Shown here in pieces: positions 7,584 through 15,874 of a stretch of DNA of 33,843 bases. The notes below the pieces were generated by a model, which saw only the letters and a program-made list of their open reading frames with translations, had not been told where the DNA came from and searched no databases. The position numbers and the translations under genes were made by a program. Origin of the DNA: Terripilifer ovatus (GTDB taxonomy: Bacteria > Pseudomonadota > Alphaproteobacteria > Rhizobiales > Beijerinckiaceae). The stretch is from NCBI GenBank assembly GCA_029222685.1, contig JARHVB010000040.1, positions 1-33,843 of the forward strand, written 5' to 3'. Position 1 is the first letter of the stretch. Every line of letters starts with the position of its first letter.

Positions 7584-8069
7584 ATGCTGGAATCTACAAC
7601 CCGACGCCTTTTCAAGCTGGCATTTTGCGTGCTCGGCATAGCGTGGTCTGTCACGGCTATCGCCTCCGATCGTTTCACAATCATCCTGGTCGGTGCAGGC
7701 GAGGCACCCACCAAAGGTGACGGATGGACCGAAACCGGCAGCCATGTTTACCTCGTTGACAATGGCGCTTCGGTAATTTGGGACTGTCGAGCTTACTTTC
7801 GCAGCAATTTGGCTACAAATAGCAGAAATGATCAAGTTGAATGCAACAGGCTGAATCTAAAATCTACGTTCCCACTGTCAGGCGATATTCAAATTATCAA
7901 CGGAATACCGGCGCAGTCACCACAGATGCCGAACGCCCTTACTAGAGCGGCGGTCATATGGCAGTTGGATAAAGGGAGCGGCAATCTGCAAGCTTGCGTT
8001 TATTGGGGCGGATTTCGCTCCGGTGATGGTCCAAATTGGACCTGTTTTCAACCTAAATTGTCGCTTTGA
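7584..8069 (+). CDS. Secreted hypothetical protein
   Basis: A 161-residue protein with a Sec signal peptide: basic RRLFK, a hydrophobic core (LAFCVLGIAWSVTAIA) and likely cleavage after AIAS at about residue 28. The mature part has four cysteines (in WDCRAYF, VECNRL, QACVYWGG and NWTCFQP) that could form two disulfides, and is rich in Trp, Gly and Asn. I recognise no domain. It lies inside the AT-richer tRNA-Met insert, divergent from the peptidase, and ends about 100 bases before the second direct repeat. The ATG at 7584 lacks a strong ribosome site. Confidence 0.68.
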   Translation: MLESTTRRLFKLAFCVLGIAWSVTAIASDRFTIILVGAGEAPTKGDGWTETGSHVYLVDNGASVIWDCRAYFRSNLATNSRNDQVECNRLNLKSTFPLSGDIQIINGIPAQSPQMPNALTRAAVIWQLDKGSGNLQACVYWGGFRSGDGPNWTCFQPKLSL

Positions 8070-8153
8070 AGAGATTAGTGTCGCAATCGGCATGACGCCC
8101 ATTTGATAGATTAGGCAGTGCCCCTTAGAACAAACATGAAATGTTCACCGGGG

Positions 8154-8177
8154 GGAGGCCGCCGGTAGCGGGCCTCC
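8154..8177. other. Hairpin abutting the right attachment repeat
   Basis: GGAGGCC (8154-8160) and GGCCTCC (8171-8177) form a perfect 7-bp stem with a 10-base loop. The right arm overlaps the first five bases of the distal 19-bp repeat. There is no T-run, so it is not an obvious terminator. Confidence 0.5.
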
Positions 8178-8191
8178 GCTACCACTCGGAC
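8173..8191 (+). repeat. Distal attachment repeat (copy of tRNA-Met 3' end)
   Basis: A perfect 19-base copy of 6166-6184. It marks the probable right boundary of the insert. An additional GCCCCGAAGCT match follows each copy at a similar distance (6231-6241 and 8235-8245), possibly reflecting more than one integration round. Confidence 0.72.
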
Positions 8192-8313
8192 GAAAATGCG
8201 GACGCCCGCCAGACGAGCAGTCGTGAACCAAAGGGCCCCGAAGCTGCTCGCCTTAATTCAAGGTGGCGTATGAGCATGCGTGGAACCGGCTTGGACGATG
8301 TCCGTTAGAGGAC

Positions 8314-8619
8314 ATGCTGGCGCGTTGGCTCACTCATGCAGGTACTTTGGCAGCGAGACCCTCCGCTTTTGCCGGCGTGGGGCTCTATACGCTTCTCTGG
8401 ATCTATTTCGATCCCGCGTCACTCGACTGGCACGGGGCAACCACGCTTGTGACGCTGTGCATCGCGCTTTTTATTCAACGATCGGAACATCGCGATACGC
8501 AAGCCCTGCATGCCAAGCTCGACGAACTTCTGCGCGTCAATGGTGACGCTGCAACCGACATGGCCAAGATCGACGAAAAGGAACCCGAGGAGATCGAGGA
8601 AAGCCGCCATGGCGGTTGA
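8314..8619 (+). CDS. Low-affinity iron permease family protein
   Basis: A 101-residue membrane protein with two hydrophobic helices (FAGVGLYTLLWIYF and TTLVTLCIALFIQ), then RSEHRDTQALHAKLDELL and an acidic charged tail. This arrangement, including the RxxxRDTxALHxKLDEL segment, is typical of the bacterial proteins annotated as low-affinity iron permease family (PF04120). Transport has not been shown for most of these short versions. I take the ATG at 8314, preceded by GAGGA; a GTG at 8263 would add 17 residues unlike the family. Confidence 0.75.
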   Translation: MLARWLTHAGTLAARPSAFAGVGLYTLLWIYFDPASLDWHGATTLVTLCIALFIQRSEHRDTQALHAKLDELLRVNGDAATDMAKIDEKEPEEIEESRHGG

Positions 8620-8856
8620 ACTCTTTGGATTTCGGCGGGAAGCAGTCGGGTCGCGCTAATACATAAAAACATTCGGCTGCGAGCTGGCAGCGACCGGAGT
8701 CCCGTCCCGGCGGGCGGATCGGCCTATGCCTGTTGCCGTGATTGATATCCGCGTCCGTTAAGCGGAGATTCACGATAGCTTGACCCCCGCAGGAAGATCG
8801 CGGCTGCTGGAGCAAACGTTAACCGGCTCGCCACGGCTCTGCTTTAAAGAGCCACC

Positions 8857-10701
8857 ATGCGTCTCGCCACAATCACCAACTGGGCTTATGGGGCAACCAT
8901 CGTCCTGACTTTCGCGTCCGGCGCCACAATGCTGTTGGCGTCCAATGTGCAGGAGCGCGAACGGGCCGCCGTTGCGCAGCGCGAGCGGCTTGATCAGGCA
9001 AGTTCGAAGGTAGCGGTCGAGATCAACGCGTTGAGCAACAAGGCGCGCGAATATGTGATCACCGGAGATCCGGGCCACATCGAAGTCTATCGACGCGAGA
9101 TATCTGCGCTTCGCACGGTCGAGGAACGCGTTCGAAGCATCGAGGATGTCGGCGCTAGTGCTGACGAACTGAATGCCTTGGCGGACGCGATGCGCCTCGC
9201 CGACCTGCTTCATGACGAACAGGAAGAGGCGATCAAGGCCCGGCAAGAAGGCGACGTGGAGCGGGCGCGCAATATCGTGTTTGGCATCGAATACGATCGC
9301 CAGCTGCATCGCGTAGCTGCCGATGTGGAGCGGTTTCAATACCGTCTCGACCAGCGGACCGACAGCGAAGTTGCCGCGGCGGCCGATGTCTCCAGGCTCT
9401 GGAAAACCTTCTCGGAAATTGTTCTCGCAATCACTGGTCTTTTGTTCCTTTGCGTCCTTTATTTCGTCTTCAAGCGCCGCGTGTTGCGGCCGGTCGTGAA
9501 GCTGAGCGATGTCGTCAATCGACTTGCTGCCCAGGACTATGCGGTAGAGCCTCCCGCTTACGACGATATCGACGAGATCGGCGACATGGCGCAGGCGATC
9601 CGGGTTTTCCGAGAAAACGGCCTTGAACGCCAGCGGTTGGAGGAGGAGCGAAGCGCCGATCATGCAAAACGGTCGCTGCTGTCCCGGATGACCCAGCGGA
9701 TGCAAGAATGCGAGAGCATGCATCAGTTGGAGAGGGTCATCGAGAGCTTCGTCCCGCAGATCGCGCCAGGCCTTGCGGGGCGCCTCTATCTTTTCGATGA
9801 GGCACAGAATCTTCTGGTTGAGGTTTGCTCATGGCTTGCGCCCGAACATTCGCAAGCTGCGTTCCCGCCCGCGGCGTGCTGGGCATTGCAACGCGGGGAA
9901 TTGCATCGCCCCAGGGGTCACGACGCCGATGTCGTATGCGACCATCTCCACATCACCGGATCGAATAGCGATTCGATCTGCCTGCCCTTGATCGCCCAGC
10001 GGGCCACCCTCGGCCTCCTCTACCTTGAACCGCTGACGAGCGCCTCCGAGACCTTGCCGGACGTTCCAGAGATGTATCTGAAGATCCTGGCGGAGAATGT
10101 CGGGCTTGCCGTCGGCAACCTGCGCCTTCGCGATACGCTGCGCGCCATGGCCATGGCCGATCCGCTCACCGGCCTTGCCAATCGGCGGCAGCTGGATACG
10201 GTGCTCCAGTCGCGGCTGATAGAGGCGAACGAAGCAAAACAATCCGTCAGCTGCATTATGCTCGACATCGATCACTTCAAGCATTTCAACGATCAGTATG
10301 GGCACGATGCCGGCGACGCCGTGCTTCGCGGCGTGGCGGAAATCCTCAAGCAATCGACCCGCGACACAGATGCCTTCCGTTATGGAGGAGAAGAATTTTT
10401 GCTCCTTATGCCGAATATGAGTGCAGAGAAAGCTGCCCAACGTGCCGAGGCGTTGCGGGTCAAGATCGGCGCAATTCAAATCGAGCATGCCGGGCACGAT
10501 CTTGGCGCAATCACCGCCTCTTTTGGCACAGCGACGGCTCCCGATCACTGTGCATTGAGCAAGCTGGTTCGCACCGCCGACGCTGCCCTTCTGCGAGCAA
10601 AAGAAGCCGGGCGGAACCGCGTGATACAGGCCGAGCCCAGGCAACCCCAGGCGAGCGGTCGGACCATGACGCCGGAGCAGGCGCCGGCTTCCGAACGCTG
10701 A
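8857..10701 (+). CDS. Membrane diguanylate cyclase with HAMP, GAF and GGDEF domains
   Basis: A 614-residue sensor enzyme that makes cyclic di-GMP from two GTP. A first membrane helix (about 8-28) and a second (about 186-207, VLAITGLLFLCVLYFVF) bracket a helical periplasmic sensor region of four-helix-bundle type. A HAMP region (LRPVVKLSDVVNRLAAQDY) and coiled coil follow, then a GAF-like domain (about 285-420) and a GGDEF domain from DPLTGLANRR (435) on. The active-site signature is GGEEF at 510-514, with DIDHFKHFND upstream, so activity is expected. The inhibitory site looks altered: RDTD stands four rather than five residues before GGEEF. A PilZ protein, a possible effector, lies about 3 kb downstream. 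Confidence 0.92.
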   Translation: MRLATITNWAYGATIVLTFASGATMLLASNVQERERAAVAQRERLDQASSKVAVEINALSNKAREYVITGDPGHIEVYRREISALRTVEERVRSIEDVGASADELNALADAMRLADLLHDEQEEAIKARQEGDVERARNIVFGIEYDRQLHRVAADVERFQYRLDQRTDSEVAAAADVSRLWKTFSEIVLAITGLLFLCVLYFVFKRRVLRPVVKLSDVVNRLAAQDYAVEPPAYDDIDEIGDMAQAIRVFRENGLERQRLEEERSADHAKRSLLSRMTQRMQECESMHQLERVIESFVPQIAPGLAGRLYLFDEAQNLLVEVCSWLAPEHSQAAFPPAACWALQRGELHRPRGHDADVVCDHLHITGSNSDSICLPLIAQRATLGLLYLEPLTSASETLPDVPEMYLKILAENVGLAVGNLRLRDTLRAMAMADPLTGLANRRQLDTVLQSRLIEANEAKQSVSCIMLDIDHFKHFNDQYGHDAGDAVLRGVAEILKQSTRDTDAFRYGGEEFLLLMPNMSAEKAAQRAEALRVKIGAIQIEHAGHDLGAITASFGTATAPDHCALSKLVRTADAALLRAKEAGRNRVIQAEPRQPQASGRTMTPEQAPASER

Positions 10702-10942
10702 GAAATCGAAGGCGCCACGATCGTACCGAGCCGGGATCGAGGTCGCAGGGCGCCACTTCGCGCGAGCGTCGCACTCATCCTGCAGTCCCCTGCGTGCTTC
10801 GGAACATTTGCATCGAGAACCGGAGGCTCGCCGGTTTGGCAAGACGCCGTTCCGCCCAGCGGAATGAGGTCGACTATGAATTGAAGACCTCTGCGCCGGT
10901 CTCTACGCCGTAAAGGGAGAAGCGGCGGGACGCGGGGGAAAC

Positions 10943-11962
10943 ATGCGGGTCGTTGAGATCGAGAGGCCTGGCGGCCCTGAAGTGCTGCGGATCGTCGAGC
11001 GTGCACGCCCGTCGCCGGGAGCGGGCGAGGTTCTGATCCGCGTCGCCGCCGCAGCGGTTAATCGTCCCGATGTCCAGCAGCGGCGCGGTCTCTATCCGCC
11101 GCCGCCGGGTGCATCCGCCATTCTCGGCCTCGACGTCGCCGGGGTCGTGCAAGAGACCGGACCAGGCGTCGAAACGTTGCGGGTAGGCACGCCCGTCTGC
11201 GCGCTCGTCAATGGCGGCGGCTATGCGGAGTTCTGCGTTGTGCCCGCCGTGCAGTGCATGCCGGTTCCCCGAAGCCTGAGCTTTGTCGAAGCGGCGGCGC
11301 TTCCCGAAGTTTTCTTCACGGCATGGAACAATCTGGTCTGGTTGGCGGGATTGAAAAGCGGAGAGACGCTGCTGATCCACGGAGGCACGAGTGGGGTCGG
11401 CATGGCCGGCATCCAGATCGCCAGCCAGATCTGTGGCGCCACCGTGCTGGCGACGGCCGGCAGTCCAGAGAAACGCGCGATTTGCCTGGAAACCGGAGCC
11501 AAGGCGGCGTTCGACTACAAAAGCGCATGGGACGACGAGATCCGCGCGATGACGGACGGCGAGGGTATCGATGTCATTCTGGACGGCCAGGCCGGCCCGG
11601 CGACGCAGCGGCAGCTCGACCTGCTGAAATACGACGGCAGACTTGTCTTCATCGCCAGTCATCAAGGCATCACGGCTGAGGTCAACGTGCGCCAGCTCGT
11701 ACGTCGGCGCCTGACGATGACCGGCTCGACCCTGCGCCCACGTCCACCTGCCTACAAGGGCCGACTGGCGAGCGAACTCGTCGGCCAGGTCTGGCCATTG
11801 ATCGAGGCCGGGCGCATCACGACCCGGATTCACGCGGCAATGCCATTTCAGGATGTTCGAGAGGCCCATGCGATTCTGGATGACAACCGGCAAATCGGGA
11901 AGGTCGTCTTGATCGTTGACCCAGCTCTCGCCGAAGTCGTTCCGTCGGCAGGCGAGCGGTAA
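10943..11962 (+). CDS. NAD(P)H quinone oxidoreductase, PIG3/QOR-type
   Basis: A 339-residue zinc-free medium-chain reductase. The GroES-like N-terminal domain has VNRPDVQQRRGLYPPPPGA and GLDVAGVV; the Rossmann half contains LIHGGTSGVGMAGIQIA, the NADPH-binding AxxGVG pattern. The zinc-ligand cysteines and histidines of alcohol dehydrogenases are absent. The family reduces quinones or other electrophiles with NADPH; PIG3 (TP53I3) is the best-known relative. GGGGGAA precedes the ATG closely. It is monocistronic and faces the AmpG-like gene, with 27 bases between stops. The 241 bases before it show no gene. Confidence 0.9.
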   Translation: MRVVEIERPGGPEVLRIVERARPSPGAGEVLIRVAAAAVNRPDVQQRRGLYPPPPGASAILGLDVAGVVQETGPGVETLRVGTPVCALVNGGGYAEFCVVPAVQCMPVPRSLSFVEAAALPEVFFTAWNNLVWLAGLKSGETLLIHGGTSGVGMAGIQIASQICGATVLATAGSPEKRAICLETGAKAAFDYKSAWDDEIRAMTDGEGIDVILDGQAGPATQRQLDLLKYDGRLVFIASHQGITAEVNVRQLVRRRLTMTGSTLRPRPPAYKGRLASELVGQVWPLIEAGRITTRIHAAMPFQDVREAHAILDDNRQIGKVVLIVDPALAEVVPSAGER

Positions 11963-11989
11963 TCCCAGGTTTGGCGCCTATGCCACCCG

Positions 11990-13300
11990 CTATGGGCGCG
12001 CGGCTGCATACGCATCGCCCCTAACCGCTCGTTCTTTACGCCACATCCACAAAGCGAGGAGTGCGACCGGGATGCCCATGAGCGACGTCCAGACGAAGAA
12101 CATCTCGAAGCCGGTGTGCTTGATGATAAAGCCCGAGGCGCCGGCCAGGAAACTTCCCGGCAGGGCACATAGCGATGTCAGCAGCGCATATTGGCTCATC
12201 GCGAATTCGTTCGAGACCAGCGACGACATGTAGATGATCAGCACCACCTGCGCGAAGGCGTAGGCGAAACCGTCGATGCTCACGGCGAGCGCGAAGTCGG
12301 TGAAGTCCTGGCCATGCGCTGCAAGCCAGGCCAGCGAGAGATGCGAGGCGGAGCCGGCGATCGTGCCGATGAGGACGCTTTTCATCATGCCGAACTTGCG
12401 CACGACGATGCCGGCCAGAAAAGTCCCCCCCAGCGCAATCCAGAAGCCGAAGACTTTCGTGATTGTCGCGATATCGGCCTCGGAAAAGTGCAGGCTCTTG
12501 AACAGCGGCATCGCCATGGCGCTGGACACATAGCCCGGCATGCGAAAGCCGCCGACGAGGAGCAGAATGGGCACGGCCATCGGTCCAAGCCGGCGAAACA
12601 GCTCCTTGATCGGCTCCGTGATCGTAAAGACAAAACCCGGCCGCTCGCGATGCGGCGCGAGGTCCGATGGCGGCTCGGGCGCCACAAGGGCCGCGGTCAG
12701 GCCGAACAGCATGATTGCCGCCATTGCGAGATAGGCCACGCGCCAGCCGTAAAAATAGGCGAGATACAGCGCGCCTGCCCCCGCCACGAGGGTGCCGACC
12801 CGATAGCCGATCTCGGTGATCGAGGTCATCATCGCCAGCTTGTTCTGCGGCGCCGCGGTAATGCGCCAGCCATCGACGGTAATGTCCTGGGTTGCGCCGG
12901 CAATGCCGAGCGCGAAGGAGAAGGCGATCGTCCAGGCCAGCCAATTGGCAGGATCTCCCATGGCAACGCCGACCAGGCCGATGATCGTGGCGATCTGCGA
13001 AACGACGATCCAGCCGCGGCGCCGTCCCAGAAAACGGGAAAAGATGGGCGCGTCGTGTTCGTCGAGAAATGGCGCCCAGACCCATTTGAACTTGTAGGCC
13101 AGCGTCATCTCGCTCAGCAGGCCGATGGTTTCGATCGGCACTTTGGCTTCGTAGAGCCACGCGGACTGCGTGCTGTAGACGAGCAGGAACGGGAGGCCGG
13201 TCGAAAAGCCGAGAACTATCGCCGCGCCAAAACGGCGCGGGTCCTGCGTCAATTGTTCAAGAAGCGAGGTCTTGTTCCGAGGCGCTACGATATCGACCAT
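11990..13300 (-). CDS. AmpG-like MFS transporter
   Basis: A 436-residue, 12-helix inner-membrane transporter. The opening GFSTGLPFLLVYSTQSAWL, the WAPFLDEHDAP segment and GIAGATQDITVDGWRI are hallmarks of the AmpG family, which imports anhydromuropeptides for cell-wall recycling and can influence beta-lactamase induction. I start at the ATG at 13300 (MVDIVAPRNK); the frame is open further upstream to 13489, but that part overlaps the PilZ gene and is arginine-rich and non-family-like. In-frame ATGs at 13342 and 13330 are also possible. No ampD or ampR is visible nearby. Confidence 0.85.
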   Translation of the reverse strand: MVDIVAPRNKTSLLEQLTQDPRRFGAAIVLGFSTGLPFLLVYSTQSAWLYEAKVPIETIGLLSEMTLAYKFKWVWAPFLDEHDAPIFSRFLGRRRGWIVVSQIATIIGLVGVAMGDPANWLAWTIAFSFALGIAGATQDITVDGWRITAAPQNKLAMMTSITEIGYRVGTLVAGAGALYLAYFYGWRVAYLAMAAIMLFGLTAALVAPEPPSDLAPHRERPGFVFTITEPIKELFRRLGPMAVPILLLVGGFRMPGYVSSAMAMPLFKSLHFSEADIATITKVFGFWIALGGTFLAGIVVRKFGMMKSVLIGTIAGSASHLSLAWLAAHGQDFTDFALAVSIDGFAYAFAQVVLIIYMSSLVSNEFAMSQYALLTSLCALPGSFLAGASGFIIKHTGFEMFFVWTSLMGIPVALLALWMWRKERAVRGDAYAAARP

Positions 13301-13430
13301 GTCAAACTTTCGGCTCACTTCACGTATCATCGCTAAGTTCATAACGTGGTCAAATGACGGTATGCGGTCGCGCCACCGGCACCTGTCGAGCGGCAATCGC
13401 CATCGCCGGCCAGCCAACCTGCCTGACCGC

Positions 13431-13787
13431 CTACATCGGCTCGCTGAGCTGGGCCACGCGCTTGCGCAGCGCCTCGCGCTCCGCCTCAAGCTCGCGGATG
13501 CGCCGGGCAGCCTCGATCGAGATTACCCTTCGCTCCTCAGGCGCGGCAAAGGTGACACCGGCCTCGGTTTCCAACCGCCAGACAATATGCGCCCGACGGC
13601 TTTCGCCGCGCTTGCGGATCATGATGTCGAACTCAGCCGGGATCTCGACCATGCCTCCGAACACAAGCTTGGCCCCGTCGCGGGACATGTTCCGCACCAA
13701 GCATTCCATGGTGGAACATCGTTGATTAAAGGCGATCAGCCCGCCGAGAAACGTGCGGGTTCGTGGAATTCTACGACGCTCTTGCAT
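13431..13787 (-). CDS. PilZ-domain cyclic di-GMP binding protein
   Basis: A 118-residue single-domain PilZ protein. The N-terminal arginine motif is in QERRRIPRTRTFLGG and the second ligand motif is VRNMSRDGAKL (N-x-S-x-x-G). The C-terminal 30 residues (SIEAARRIRELEAEREALRKRV) form a likely coiled coil. PilZ proteins bind cyclic di-GMP and relay it to motility, polysaccharide or other outputs. The ATG at 13787 has AGGGA upstream; an earlier ATG at 13895 would add a hydrophobic, unlikely leader. It lies upstream of the AmpG-like gene on the same strand with about 130 bases between. Confidence 0.85.
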   Translation of the reverse strand: MQERRRIPRTRTFLGGLIAFNQRCSTMECLVRNMSRDGAKLVFGGMVEIPAEFDIMIRKRGESRRAHIVWRLETEAGVTFAAPEERRVISIEAARRIRELEAEREALRKRVAQLSEPM

Positions 13788-14034
13788 ATTTCGTCCCTTA
13801 CCGCCAACAAAAATGCCGCAACACGACAAAAGCAAATAAACGGCCAAGTTGGATATAAAGGTCGTAGATACAGTCAGATAATCTATTCGATTCAAGACCT
13901 AATCGCATGACGAGTGAATTTTTAAGCTGGAATCGTGGCCAGGCCGCTGTGCCGTAATGGGCCGCGCAAGCTTCGCCGTGTATCAGGAAGCCGCGTGTTT
14001 CTTTATTTGGGAATAATCTCGGCAGGAGGCTACC

Positions 14035-15057
14035 GTGCCCGACGTCTATCCGAAATTGAAAGTCGCCGCCGTCCAGGCCGCCTGCGTCTTCATCGACCGC
14101 GAAAAATCTACCGCCAGGGCCTGCGATCTGATTCGCGAGGCCGGGCGGCAGGGCGTGCAGGTGATCGTCTTTCCGGAGGGCTTCATCCCCTCCCATCCCA
14201 ACTGGTTCCACCACCATGTCGCCACCAGCCCGAAGGCCAATGCCTTCTCGCTCGAACTGTTCAAGAACGCGGTCGAGATTCCAGGCAGGGAGACCGCCCT
14301 CCTCGGGGCGGCGGCGAAAGACGCCGGCGCCTATGTGATCATGGGCATATGCGAGAAATTGCCGGGCACATTGGGCACCATGTTCAACACCCAGGTTTAT
14401 ATCGGTCCAGATGGCACGGTGATCGGCAAACATCAAAAGACCATGCCGACGGTCGGCGAGCGCATCGTCCACACGGTTGGCTATGGCGACACGTTCGGCG
14501 TGTTTCCGACAAAGTTCGGGCCGATGAGCAGCCTGATCTGCGGCGAGAATGGCAATGCGCTGGCGATCTTCGCCCTCGCCGCCCAGCACACCAGGGTTCA
14601 TGCGATGAGCTGGCCGCCCTACGTCGGTCCGCAGGCGCGGCCTCTGCGCGGCATTGTCGAACTCAAATCGCGCGCCTTCGCCACCATGGCGAATTCCTAT
14701 GTGGTCTCGGCTTGCGGCGCGCTCGACGAACACACGATCGAAAGCCTCGATCTGAGCCCCGAACACAAGGCGCGCCTGAGCGATCCGCTTTATACCGGCG
14801 GCAGCATCATCGTGGCACCCGATGGCGAGATCATCGCCGGCCCACTCGACGCCAGCGAAGGCATTCTTTACGCCGATTGCGACATCGAACAGATGGTGCG
14901 CCAGAAGATGAGCACCGACTATGCCGGCCATTACAACCGGCCCGACATATTCGAACTGCGCGTCAACATTTCGGAATCTGAACTTCAAGATCGTGCGGAT
15001 CTTCGATGCTCCAATGCACGCAAGCGCCCGTGGCCTGGATGGACGGATTGTATTTGA
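14035..15057 (+). CDS. Nitrilase-superfamily hydrolase
   Basis: A 340-residue carbon-nitrogen hydrolase. The catalytic triad is E48 in FPEGFIPSHP, K135 in KHQKTMPT and C169 in LICGENGN, so it should be active on a nitrile or amide. CGEN after the nucleophile differs from the CWEN of plant-type nitrilases and marks another subgroup, so the substrate is open. GGAGG lies six bases before the GTG start. The homologous part ends near DIFELRVN; the last 29 residues (from ISESELQ) are unlike the family and run 95 bases into the convergent methyltransferase gene, suggesting that the original end was replaced. Confidence 0.87.
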   Translation: MPDVYPKLKVAAVQAACVFIDREKSTARACDLIREAGRQGVQVIVFPEGFIPSHPNWFHHHVATSPKANAFSLELFKNAVEIPGRETALLGAAAKDAGAYVIMGICEKLPGTLGTMFNTQVYIGPDGTVIGKHQKTMPTVGERIVHTVGYGDTFGVFPTKFGPMSSLICGENGNALAIFALAAQHTRVHAMSWPPYVGPQARPLRGIVELKSRAFATMANSYVVSACGALDEHTIESLDLSPEHKARLSDPLYTGGSIIVAPDGEIIAGPLDASEGILYADCDIEQMVRQKMSTDYAGHYNRPDIFELRVNISESELQDRADLRCSNARKRPWPGWTDCI

Positions 15058-15643
15058 GCATCCACAGGCCGAGCCCGCTGTAGGCGTCGAATGTCAGTTC
15101 ACCATGGGAAAAATACTCGGCGAGCACCGCGAGAAGCCGCGGCGCGGCATCCTTTTCGAGATAGGGCATCAGCCCCTCGGCAAGAATCAGCGTCGGGTGC
15201 TCCGGCGGCACGGCGGCGAGCCAATCCGGGTCGGTCACCGATGCGCCGATCAAGGTGCAGTTGTCGCGTGCCGGATAGATGCGGCGATGCAGGTCGATCA
15301 CCTCTGGATAATCGACCTCGAACCAGCGCACGCCCGTCGGCGGATCGATGCGGAACAGGCGGCTGTCAAGACCGCAGCCCAGATGCAGCACCGTCGCATC
15401 GGGATGACGCGCGAGAAAATCGCGCGTCCAGCCGTCGAAAATATGCGCGCGCATGGCGACGCCGATCATCAGGTCGTGGGTGACCTTCAGTTTTGCAAAA
15501 TCGTAATCGAGCCGGCTGACCGCTTGCGCGGCAAACTCATCGCGCAGCAGAGAATCCGCCAGACGGCTCTCGCCAGCCTTGGCATAGAGCGTGATGAGGA
15601 GCGCTTCCTTCTCCTGCGTCAGCGAAATCTTCTCCGTCGACAT
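14963..15643 (-). CDS. LCM-type O-methyltransferase, C-terminus apparently truncated
   Basis: A 226-residue SAM-dependent methyltransferase of the leucine carboxyl methyltransferase/TcmP family. The SAM loop VLHLGCGLDSR, the acidic FEVDYPEVIDLHRR and the AEGLMPYLEKD motif are in order. The ATG at 15643 has GGGAGGGG upstream. Relatives usually continue after the EDPRELE-like segment with some 40 more residues including a conserved WxxF-type strand; here it stops after EDPHDLEVQIPKC. The break coincides with the odd tail of the convergent nitrilase, so a deletion joining the two 3' ends is likely. Whether it still folds is unknown. Confidence 0.78.
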   Translation of the reverse strand: MSTEKISLTQEKEALLITLYAKAGESRLADSLLRDEFAAQAVSRLDYDFAKLKVTHDLMIGVAMRAHIFDGWTRDFLARHPDATVLHLGCGLDSRLFRIDPPTGVRWFEVDYPEVIDLHRRIYPARDNCTLIGASVTDPDWLAAVPPEHPTLILAEGLMPYLEKDAAPRLLAVLAEYFSHGELTFDAYSGLGLWMLKYNPSIQATGACVHWSIEDPHDLEVQIPKC

Positions 15644-15874
15644 CACCCCTCCCGACCCGCGTGCGAGCGCGGCGGCCTGCGAGCCCCGATCCAAATACCT
15701 CAGATTATCTCGGCGGTATCATGACGAATCCCGCTCCGGGGCATCGACAGTCCTGCGAAAACTTCCTCCTCCCTTGCTCCTCCAGCCTGAACCATGGCAG
15801 ATGAGCCAGCCTTCGCGCCGGCTGGCGCACCGTCTTTCCCCTAATATTCCATCCCCTCCACTCGTTCCGCAGCG

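Larger units (their letters stand above)
6178..8191. mobile_element. Mini genomic island (remnant) at tRNA-Met
   Basis: About 2 kb between two 19-bp direct repeats of the tRNA-Met 3' end. The interior is visibly AT-richer than the flanks and carries an intact serine peptidase, a broken ligD tail, a frameshifted small regulator-like remnant and a secreted hypothetical protein. No integrase, transposase or excisionase is present, so it is either a decayed island or an element mobilised by an enzyme encoded elsewhere. The boundaries are directly visible; the integration mechanism is inferred. Confidence 0.65.

Noticed and set aside
12191..13336. 381-codon frame antisense to the AmpG-like gene
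   Set aside because: Same artefact as for other high-GC antisense frames; the minus-strand transporter is clearly the real gene.
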